From the NCBI GenBank assembly GCA_012518885.1, contig JAAYRG010000170.1, positions 1 to 42,752 of the forward strand: DNA of 42,752 nucleotides. The letters run 5' to 3'. Under the pieces are notes generated by a model. That model was given only the letters and a program-made list of their open reading frames with translations, was not told where the DNA came from and searched no databases. Position numbers and translations under genes: made by a program. The stretch is from Clostridiales bacterium. GTDB lineage: Bacteria > Bacillota > Clostridia > Lachnospirales > Lachnospiraceae. This document shows, piece after piece, positions 18,971-27,211 of the stretch. The number at the start of each line of letters is the position of its first letter. The first letter of the stretch is position 1.

Positions 18971-19993
18971 TTATTCTCCAGTAATACCACTTCGGTCAAC
19001 ACTTTCAACAAAGTATTTTTGGAACACCAAATATAAGACTAGGAGAGGCAATATACTAAGCACTGTTCCAGACATATTAATAGACTCATTTAAACTTGTA
19101 ATTGTAGTATTGGCTGTAACTGCATACTCAGAATAGTTAGAAGAAAAATTCTTTAACTGAACTACTAAGGTAGTCCACCCTGATTCTTGCAAAACTCCAG
19201 TTACATACATCTGGGTTAGGTATGAGTTATTCCAGTACCATACAAAAGAAAATAGTCCGACTGTTATAAAGGCTGGTACTGAAGACGGTATTGATACCCT
19301 AAGAAATGATTGGAAGTATCCTACACCATCAACTTGCGCCGCTTCTATTAATGCATTTGGTATCTGTTGAAAGAAGTAATAAAATATAAGTATGTAAATT
19401 TGGGCATTTATTCCCATTCCCAAAATTGCTGGTAATATAAAACCCCATATAGTCCCTAAAATTCCAATATTAGAGTAAAGAACATAAGTTGGAATCATAG
19501 TAATTTGGTCAGGTAGTATAAATGAGAAAATTATAATAGCAAGTATCACCTTCTTAAAAGGGAATTCAAATCTTGCTAGACCATAGCCTATTAGGGCACA
19601 GGAGAACATATTACATAGGGTAGGAAGCCCCGCTATAATTACACTTTGAAGAAAAGACTTCCAAAAATCCATACTCTTAGCTGCCTGCATATAATTCGAT
19701 AGGTTTAGGGAACTAGGAATCCAATTTATGGATGAATCTAGTAGGTCATCTAAGGTCATAAAACTTGTACTTACCATATGCAAGATTGGGTAGATATAGA
19801 TAAACCCAATAGATATAAGGAGTAAATATATAAGGGTCATTTTTAAAATGCCTTCTTTATCCTTGCTTCCTAGCATAAGCTTTCGAAACTTGTCTTTATT
19901 CATATTTCTCAAAGAACCCTTATTCGAAATCTTCATAGCTAGTGAACTTGCCTTTCTTTTCTGCTTTCTTGAACTTTCTAGCATTTCTAGCAT
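18971..19993 (-). CDS. Carbohydrate ABC transporter permease (MalG-type); real start probably near 19903 (MNKDKFRKLML)
   Basis: EAAQVDGVGYFQSFLRVSIPSSVPAF (EAA loop); six TM-like segments. The first 30 residues of the called ORF overlap the upstream gene. Confidence 0.92.
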   Translation of the reverse strand: MLEMLESSRKQKRKASSLAMKISNKGSLRNMNKDKFRKLMLGSKDKEGILKMTLIYLLLISIGFIYIYPILHMVSTSFMTLDDLLDSSINWIPSSLNLSNYMQAAKSMDFWKSFLQSVIIAGLPTLCNMFSCALIGYGLARFEFPFKKVILAIIIFSFILPDQITMIPTYVLYSNIGILGTIWGFILPAILGMGINAQIYILIFYYFFQQIPNALIEAAQVDGVGYFQSFLRVSIPSSVPAFITVGLFSFVWYWNNSYLTQMYVTGVLQESGWTTLVVQLKNFSSNYSEYAVTANTTITSLNESINMSGTVLSILPLLVLYLVFQKYFVESVDRSGITGE

Positions 19994-20993
19994 TTCTCCT
20001 TTCTATCTTTCTTGCCGTTCTTCTATCTTTCTTCATCTGCTTTCTAACCTTCTTAGCCTGACGCTCGTAAACATCCTTACGGCCCATGATTAGTCCAGCA
20101 AATAATAAAACTATAAGTACAACTACTAAAGAATATACCCATGCCATAGCCGATGCATATCCATAGCCCTTTTCCTTAGTACCTGAGAACATAGCCCTTT
20201 GAATTAGTACTATAATGGCATTAGATTCGTTTCCAGATATATAAACCACTGTATACACACAGTTAAGTAAGATTAGGGACTTAATATTAGGTAGGGTTAT
20301 TTTCCAGAAGCACTCCCACTGGGAACCTCCGTCTATCTTAGCCGCTTCATACATAGACTTGTCTATCTTTTGCAGACCTGAAAGGAAAATAAGTATTTGA
20401 ACACCAGAATACCAAAGTATCATAATCATATTTGTAAATATATCTGAGATAGGTTCAGCCAAATAGTAAGGCAAAAAGTTTGATATGGCCCCTGAAATTG
20501 CTTGGGCATTAAGGGCAGAAACAGATACTGCACCTTCAGCTGAGAGCATTCCCATAACTGGACCACTCACAATAATTACCGGTAGGAAAAATATTAGTCT
20601 AAAGGGACCCTTAAACTTTATCCTTTGGTTTAACATCATAGCTATCATTAATGCAAAAACATTAATTACTGGCACTGATATTAGAGTAGAAACAAGGTAG
20701 TCTACAATATGGGGTATAAACTCTGGATCAGATAATAGGATTTGAGTAAAGTTACCAGTCCCTACAAAGTTAAAGTTCTTCCCAATTGGTGTAATCCTAA
20801 TATTGTTAAGGGCGTACCAAAAGGATGTCACAAGAGGGTATATCAAAAACAATATAGCTCCGATAATCCAAGGAGATACAAATATTAGGCCTGTAATAGC
20901 TTTACGCCTTGATAATTGCCCGCGTTTAACTTTATTTTTTTCCTTTTTGACTTTTGCAGCCCTTTGGACTGTTATATCTTTCACTTGTATCAC
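19920..20993 (-). CDS. Sugar ABC transporter permease (MalF-type) with long basic C-terminal tail
   Basis: EAAKIDGGSQWECFWKITLPNIKSLI EAA loop; C-terminal RQAKKVRKQMKKDRRTARKIERRNARNARKFKKAEKKGKF. Confidence 0.92.
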   Translation of the reverse strand: MIQVKDITVQRAAKVKKEKNKVKRGQLSRRKAITGLIFVSPWIIGAILFLIYPLVTSFWYALNNIRITPIGKNFNFVGTGNFTQILLSDPEFIPHIVDYLVSTLISVPVINVFALMIAMMLNQRIKFKGPFRLIFFLPVIIVSGPVMGMLSAEGAVSVSALNAQAISGAISNFLPYYLAEPISDIFTNMIMILWYSGVQILIFLSGLQKIDKSMYEAAKIDGGSQWECFWKITLPNIKSLILLNCVYTVVYISGNESNAIIVLIQRAMFSGTKEKGYGYASAMAWVYSLVVVLIVLLFAGLIMGRKDVYERQAKKVRKQMKKDRRTARKIERRNARNARKFKKAEKKGKFTSYEDFE

Positions 20994-23305
20994 CTCGCAT
21001 CACCAATTTTGTATGACATTGCCGGTATTTTCATTCCATCCACACTAGCATCTGAATCTGCATAGTTTACATATATAGCAATTCCATTATCATAGGTAAC
21101 TCTTGTAACACCATCATCGCCTTTTTCATGGTCTACTATATAGGCGCCATCTAGCAAACTTGCTAGCTTGCGAAACTCTCTATCGTATTCAACAATTGTA
21201 TCCTTATAAGCCGAATACTCGCTAGAGTACAGGTCCGCAGAGTTGGTATAAACTAAGGCTGATGAGTTCTCATAAGTTATGTAGAAGGATGGATAAACTC
21301 CTGCCTCTACCATCCTTAAGAAGTATTCTTTTTGGTTTGCTTCAAAGTTTACGTATTCAGAATACATTGGAATAATACCCTTTAATACCATTGATAAAAA
21401 AGGAACTTCCTCATCTACAGTCATATAACTTGATGAACTAAGAGGCATATCTAGGAATCCATCAGTATAATTCCACAAGTATGAATAGGGTTGTTCTAAA
21501 AGCAAGTCAGTTTTTTCATACATACTAGATATCAAGCCTGTATAATCATCTCCGCTATCATATCTCGTATAGTAGTTACTTTGATAACTATAGGAAAATA
21601 GGTTGTTTGATATCCCTGCTATCGCTAAGTTATCCACACCCTCATCAGTGTAAGAACTTACAAAGTTTGATAATAGCTTATTAGTTCTTGCAGGTGTTAA
21701 AAACTCAAACTCCTTATACACTTCCTTGTAAACCTTTTCTATATAGGTACGTTTATTAACCCTTTTAACTACATTAAAAGTAGAGTTTGTTTCTGCAGGG
21801 TTTATTCTAAGGGCATCATTATAAAGGTAAAGATTATAGTCTTTTTCCTCGGCTTCTTTTATTAGGTCGGTTAGGTCTTTGGTTCCACCTATGGACTTGT
21901 CAGCCTTATACTTTTTAATTGGAAGGTCATATAAACCACCCTTTTGCCAGCCCTTGTAAACTGATATAAGACTTTCAATCCCCTCGTCTTCTAACTCAGA
22001 ATAGATTTCCTTAATATTATCTGTTGTAGTCATGGTTACGGCTTTTTTAAAGATTAACCACTCTTCCCTATCTGCACCTAAGAAGTCTACCCTAGTGTTG
22101 TATGATATATCTTTTAACTCAACTAAGTTGTTTTCTAGTAAATAATTTCTATATTCTACTGCAAGTCCTGCATAGTCTGCACTATCTCCATCAACTAAGA
22201 TATAACGAACCTGCATGTCCATATCTGTTCTATTTCTTTCAACACTAGTTACAGTTCCAGTGTTTGAGTTGTTTAAGGGTTGCACAAAAATATCACGAAT
22301 CATAAACTTTGCAAATATCCTGTTATAGTTTACTGTCGCCCCATTAGGGTGGGCTTCTATACTTGCCCTCTTGTCTCCCTCTTCTACAATACCAAGATAA
22401 CCAATTTCCTTGTTGCTATGAATCATCCCAAAAACAGGAGCTATTACATCATTTGGCTTCCTTACTGTATCATACATATCCCACAACAATCTTGTGATTC
22501 CTGAATCAACAAAGCCAATATCATTGCCGTAAATAGGTTGGGAAAAACCCGAGTTAAATCTCCCTTCCTTATCATCAAGATATATTAGGGCACCGTTACC
22601 ATCTGGAATAAGCATGTAACCATCTTCCTCGTCCATATATGTATAACCCATGAAAGGATATAGGCTTATTGTAGAGATATAGGTTCCTTCAGTGTTTTCT
22701 ACAATAGATTCACTTGGTACCCCTACCACTAGCTCATTACCTTCTAAGGCAACATTAACTGTTAAGCCAAAACCATAAGATGGGAAGTATACTTGGGCCG
22801 AAAATCCATTGTCTGTATAGGAAAGTTCAATTGTATTCTCTGTTGTAAGTAAGTCTACCTGGTATGTATTTGTGGTACCAATAATTGCATTAATAACAAG
22901 TCCTGACTTCATGTATCCATTCCAAGTCTTATTACTAGTCCCATCGTCCTTTTCATCGCTTAGGGTGGATTCTATTATTTCACCAGTTTCCTTGTTTTCT
23001 AATATTATCGATAACCTAGGACTATAAAGGTACATGCGGTAACTTTCACTTTCAGCAACTAGGTCATAGTCTTTAAGTGTTACCCACTGTGACTTATCAA
23101 CCTTACCAACTGCTTCATCGTCTTGGCTAGCCCCTTCCTCTTCTCTTTTAGTCTCTTCACTAGTTTCTTCACCGGTTGATGTTACCACGTCTTCTTTAGA
23201 ATCTTCGCTAGTAATACCTGCTGCCAAAATAACTTCTGACATAAAAGAAATAGTCAATACCACAAGAAGAGCAAGGCATATGATTTTTCTGACTTTATTC
23301 CACAA
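20990..23305 (-). CDS. DUF5696-like extracytoplasmic protein
   Basis: 771 aa; signal peptide KIICLALLVVLTISFMSEVILAAG; N-terminal beta-rich region, then barrel-like region VDFLGADREEWLIFKKAVTMTTTDNIKEIYSELEDEGIESLISVYKGWQKGGLYDLPIKKYKADKSIGGTKDLTDLIKEAEEKDYNLYLYNDALRINP. Confidence 0.7.
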   Translation of the reverse strand: MWNKVRKIICLALLVVLTISFMSEVILAAGITSEDSKEDVVTSTGEETSEETKREEEGASQDDEAVGKVDKSQWVTLKDYDLVAESESYRMYLYSPRLSIILENKETGEIIESTLSDEKDDGTSNKTWNGYMKSGLVINAIIGTTNTYQVDLLTTENTIELSYTDNGFSAQVYFPSYGFGLTVNVALEGNELVVGVPSESIVENTEGTYISTISLYPFMGYTYMDEEDGYMLIPDGNGALIYLDDKEGRFNSGFSQPIYGNDIGFVDSGITRLLWDMYDTVRKPNDVIAPVFGMIHSNKEIGYLGIVEEGDKRASIEAHPNGATVNYNRIFAKFMIRDIFVQPLNNSNTGTVTSVERNRTDMDMQVRYILVDGDSADYAGLAVEYRNYLLENNLVELKDISYNTRVDFLGADREEWLIFKKAVTMTTTDNIKEIYSELEDEGIESLISVYKGWQKGGLYDLPIKKYKADKSIGGTKDLTDLIKEAEEKDYNLYLYNDALRINPAETNSTFNVVKRVNKRTYIEKVYKEVYKEFEFLTPARTNKLLSNFVSSYTDEGVDNLAIAGISNNLFSYSYQSNYYTRYDSGDDYTGLISSMYEKTDLLLEQPYSYLWNYTDGFLDMPLSSSSYMTVDEEVPFLSMVLKGIIPMYSEYVNFEANQKEYFLRMVEAGVYPSFYITYENSSALVYTNSADLYSSEYSAYKDTIVEYDREFRKLASLLDGAYIVDHEKGDDGVTRVTYDNGIAIYVNYADSDASVDGMKIPAMSYKIGDAR

Positions 23306-25346
23306 TTCGGTACACCACCTCTCCTATAACTTCAGTAATAAACCCAAATACTTGAGCCCATAAAACATAAAGAACAAATAGTATTAAGGCCATAATTAAT
23401 ATTGTGAAAATGGTTAAACAAATAACCTTAAAAGTTTCTTTTGGAGTATAATTATTTACTTCTTTTATCCCAATAACTCCTATAACAATAACCCAGCCAA
23501 CCATTAAGAAGGTAATCATTGTTATTAGAAATTGTTCATTTAAGGTAAGTACATGGGTAAGAACAAACCTAATTGGGACAAATAAGATATAAGGCATTAA
23601 ACTATAAGCAAGGAAGGTATAGATTTTCTTAACTGTTCCTTCTCCTTCGTTAATAGTACAAACTAGGTAATGACATACTGTAATAGCAAATATTACAATT
23701 GCTATCATTCCTAAATCAGATAAGACTTCATACCTGCCCTCTGGCACAGTCTTTTGCAAAAATCCACGTAAATACTTATCAATAATAAACTCTATTGCAA
23801 AAATAACCACTATTATAGTAGGTGCTATATAAGATGCACGGTTTTGCCTTGCAATACCATAAGAACCATCTATTGGGTGATACATATAGTGTTTGGCATA
23901 TTTTAGGTTGGAAATAATCTCATTCTCACCTAGCTTAGCCTTTAACCTTCTATATCCAGAAAAGATATTTTTCTTATCATCTATAAGTTTTAAGGCCTTC
24001 TTAACTAACCAAATCCCAATAACTATACCCACTAGTTTTACTATATTCTCTTGCAACCAAAGGTTACGGATTTCCCAGAAGGCATCTGAGTAACCCTCTT
24101 CGTCATTAGCAAGCTTGGCATAACTTAGGGCTAGCTCATAGTTTTCTTCTTGAAAGTAAGCCCTTCCTATAGCTTGGTTTGCATAGTTAAACATACTATT
24201 CATTTTAAGTATCTCGGTTAAAGGCTCCTTACTCTCTGTATACCTACCATTAGAGTAAAGGTATAGGGCCTGGTGCAAAAGGTTTGTAAATTCAGTTGGT
24301 TCATAAACTTGAATCTGGGCCTTGTCTGTATCAAGAACATATATCCTATCTTCAAGGTCAACTTGTATGGCAGAAACTAAGGTAGAAAGACCAACCCTTT
24401 GGGTCCCATCATCAAGGCCACCAAATACATAAAGAAGGTCCCCTTCCCCGTTATATTCATATATGTAACCTTGCTGAGATGCCACATATATATTGTCATG
24501 GTTACCTGGTGCTACTGCTGCAGGTATCCTATCATACTCTGTTTTACCAAGGAGGTTAGTCCCTGCAATATTAAGTTTCTTTAGGGTGTTCTCCTTATCA
24601 CCACGAGTAACTGTATATATTAAGCCCTTGTCATCAATGGCTAAATTATCAGGTGTAGAAGGTACATTACTTACCATCTTTCCACGTTGTTCATCAGTTA
24701 GTATGGTTCGGTAGATAATTGTCATAAGATCTGCCGATGCAAAGTTAGTTCCAAAATACCCAAGAAAGCTACCCCCTTCTAAGGGAGATATTTCTACTAT
24801 ACCGTTAGTGTTAGACTCAGCTACAATAAACATAATTCCCGCATCATTAACTACAACCTTAAGCGGAAGGAAATCAAGTCTTTCACCATATAGTGGGTTG
24901 TTTGGTTTAGTATAGGTATTAAGTAATTCCCCTTCTGGGTCAAACTCATAAACAGCTCCTGCATCTCTATCGGCTACATATACATGTTTATCATCAGTTA
25001 CAAATACCCCTTTTGGAGTTATAAGGTCACCTTCTCCAATAGTCTTTATTAATTCCCCCTCAAGGTTACCAACCACTATTCTTGCATTTTCAGTATCAGC
25101 AATGTATATTTCCCCATCCTTAGTAACATGCATATCACTAGGTCCAGAAAAGCTCTCATCACCAAACTTAGTTATTGTCTTATGTGGTAGGTAGGACGTT
25201 TGAGTTTCATTTACATTGCCGTATCCATCTATGGTAAATGTTTTATAGGGCGTCTTGGCAGTTGCAACACTAGGGACTAGCGAACTTAATAAGACCGCTA
25301 AGAGGAAGATGGCAACTATTTTTATAGTCCATTTTCTTTGTTTCAT
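23295..25346 (-). CDS. NHL-repeat beta-propeller protein with C-terminal YIP1-like multi-TM domain
   Basis: 683 aa; signal peptide; NHL-type repeats (GPSDMHVTKDGEIYIADTENARIVV, TPKGVFVTDDKHVYVADRDAGAVYEF, IQVDLEDRIYVLDTDKAQIQVY); TPR-like EPLTEILKMNSMFNYANQAIGRAYFQEENYELAL; several C-terminal TM segments. Confidence 0.75.
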   Translation of the reverse strand: MKQRKWTIKIVAIFLLAVLLSSLVPSVATAKTPYKTFTIDGYGNVNETQTSYLPHKTITKFGDESFSGPSDMHVTKDGEIYIADTENARIVVGNLEGELIKTIGEGDLITPKGVFVTDDKHVYVADRDAGAVYEFDPEGELLNTYTKPNNPLYGERLDFLPLKVVVNDAGIMFIVAESNTNGIVEISPLEGGSFLGYFGTNFASADLMTIIYRTILTDEQRGKMVSNVPSTPDNLAIDDKGLIYTVTRGDKENTLKKLNIAGTNLLGKTEYDRIPAAVAPGNHDNIYVASQQGYIYEYNGEGDLLYVFGGLDDGTQRVGLSTLVSAIQVDLEDRIYVLDTDKAQIQVYEPTEFTNLLHQALYLYSNGRYTESKEPLTEILKMNSMFNYANQAIGRAYFQEENYELALSYAKLANDEEGYSDAFWEIRNLWLQENIVKLVGIVIGIWLVKKALKLIDDKKNIFSGYRRLKAKLGENEIISNLKYAKHYMYHPIDGSYGIARQNRASYIAPTIIVVIFAIEFIIDKYLRGFLQKTVPEGRYEVLSDLGMIAIVIFAITVCHYLVCTINEGEGTVKKIYTFLAYSLMPYILFVPIRFVLTHVLTLNEQFLITMITFLMVGWVIVIGVIGIKEVNNYTPKETFKVICLTIFTILIMALILFVLYVLWAQVFGFITEVIGEVVYRIVE

Positions 25347-25372
25347 TTTTGCTTCCTTTCTCTTGTCACTTT

Positions 25373-26242
25373 CTATTTAATACCTGAGTGTGCCATTGTA
25401 TTCATTACATTCTTTTGCAGAAGAATAAACAATACAAGGTTTGGTATAAACATAATCAGCGTCGCTGCTGCTGCTATTCCTTGACCTGCAACTGTATTAT
25501 TTGCATTTGTTAAGGAGTTCATATAGAAGGTAAGACTCTTCATACTATCGTCGTTAATATAAAAGTTTGACGTTTCCATATTGGTCCAAACTTGTTGGAA
25601 AACAAGGATTGCCGCAGTTGCAATTGCAGGCTTAATCATAGGGATAATTAACTTGCGATAGATATGAAAATCTGATGCCCCATCTATATAAGCCGCCTCA
25701 ATTAATACCTGTGGCACTTGGTCAACAAATTGCTTAACAAGAAAGAGTGCTACTGGTACCGACAAAAGAGGTAATATGTGGGCCAGGTATGAATCCACTA
25801 AGCCTAGTTTGGCAATTATTAAGTATCTAGGAATTGAAACAGCTGTAGCAACAAACATAATAGCTATTTGGTTTATTTGCATTAGCATATTTCTTCCCCT
25901 ATATTTAAGCTTGGACAAGGAAAAGGCTGCTAGGGTTGTAAACACTAGGGATAAGCCTATTGTCACCAGGGTAATAACAAAACTGTTGAAAATATATCTA
26001 CTTAATGGAATACCAGAATTCCTACTAACCTTTATTAGGTTTGTGAAGTTATCTAGGGTTGGTCTTCTCACAAAAAAGGTTGGTGGGAAGGCAAACAACT
26101 CGTCCATAGGTTTAAATGCATGATTGATTATGTATACAATTGGTAAGGCCATAAATATTACTAGGGGTAGTATAAGCAATAATATCTTAACCTGATCTTT
26201 CCCCATCTTCTTGGGGTCTATCTTACTTCCTCTATATGCCAC
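25373..26242 (-). CDS. Carbohydrate ABC transporter permease (MalG-type)
   Basis: 289 aa; EAAYIDGASDFHIYRKLIIPMIKPAIAT EAA loop. Confidence 0.94.
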   Translation of the reverse strand: MAYRGSKIDPKKMGKDQVKILLLILPLVIFMALPIVYIINHAFKPMDELFAFPPTFFVRRPTLDNFTNLIKVSRNSGIPLSRYIFNSFVITLVTIGLSLVFTTLAAFSLSKLKYRGRNMLMQINQIAIMFVATAVSIPRYLIIAKLGLVDSYLAHILPLLSVPVALFLVKQFVDQVPQVLIEAAYIDGASDFHIYRKLIIPMIKPAIATAAILVFQQVWTNMETSNFYINDDSMKSLTFYMNSLTNANNTVAGQGIAAAATLIMFIPNLVLFILLQKNVMNTMAHSGIK

Positions 26243-26269
26243 TTACTATTCCTCCTTTATTAGCATCAT

Positions 26270-27211
26270 TTATTCATCTTTTGAAGCAAACAACCTGTCA
26301 GCACCCTTTGAAAATAGTTGAACTAAGAGTAGAAGTACTACAGATACTGCTGCTGCATATCCCATTTCGTATCTTAAGAAACCATAGTCTTCAATATGGT
26401 TTACTATTAACTGGGCTGCATATCCAGGTGACGGATTTCCTGTAAGTAAGGTTGAAACTGCTCCGTTTTGAAAGGCATTAACAACTGACATTACTGCTGC
26501 AAAGTACATCTGTGGCTTCATACTTGGAATTGTTATGTATATAACTTCTTGAAACCTATTCTTTACACCATCAATAGCTGCTGCTTCATAAAGTTCTTGG
26601 TTAGTATTTAGGATACCAGCTATCATAGACAAGAAGCCAACCCCCATACTAGACCACAAGCCAATTATTATTACTATTGGAAGTAAGTACTCTTCACTTA
26701 TTAGCCAGATAATTGGCTCATTAATAATACCAAGACTCATTAACCAGCTATTTAATATTCCTGTTTGGTCTCCCGAGAAAATCACCCTCCATATTACTGT
26801 CATGGCTACACCTGAGGTCATACTAGGTGAATATATTATTAAGGAGCATATGGTTCTTGGTATCTTAGGAAGATTACTTAGGGCATATGCAAGTAAGAAG
26901 GCTAGTATAAACCCACCTATTCCTACAACAACTGAGTATACAACTGTATTAGGTAGTACAAACTGCATGAATACTTCATCTCTAGTAAGTAGGGTAATGT
27001 AATTTAGAAAATTAACCCATGATGGCCATTCTATAGCATTAAAGTTAGTAAAAGACAAGATAACTGCTAGAATAACTGGTATTAAAATAAATACCCCAAA
27101 CACTAATCCATAAGGCAATACAAAGAGGTAACCGTTTTTGTTGTTACGTTCTAGCCTTCCTACTTTACTCTTTCTTTTCAAAATCTTCTCACCTCTACTC
27201 TTCATTGTCAT
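26270..27211 (-). CDS. Sugar ABC transporter permease (MalF-type)
   Basis: 313 aa; EAAAIDGVKNRFQEVIYITIPSMKPQMYF EAA loop. Confidence 0.94.
   Translation of the reverse strand: MTMKSRGEKILKRKSKVGRLERNNKNGYLFVLPYGLVFGVFILIPVILAVILSFTNFNAIEWPSWVNFLNYITLLTRDEVFMQFVLPNTVVYSVVVGIGGFILAFLLAYALSNLPKIPRTICSLIIYSPSMTSGVAMTVIWRVIFSGDQTGILNSWLMSLGIINEPIIWLISEEYLLPIVIIIGLWSSMGVGFLSMIAGILNTNQELYEAAAIDGVKNRFQEVIYITIPSMKPQMYFAAVMSVVNAFQNGAVSTLLTGNPSPGYAAQLIVNHIEDYGFLRYEMGYAAAVSVVLLLLVQLFSKGADRLFASKDE

Noticed and set aside
19903-19993. N-terminal extension of the 18971..19993 permease
   Set aside because: Overlaps the upstream gene by 74 nt and encodes a Lys/Ser-rich stretch; an internal ATG at 19903 just past the upstream stop is more plausible.
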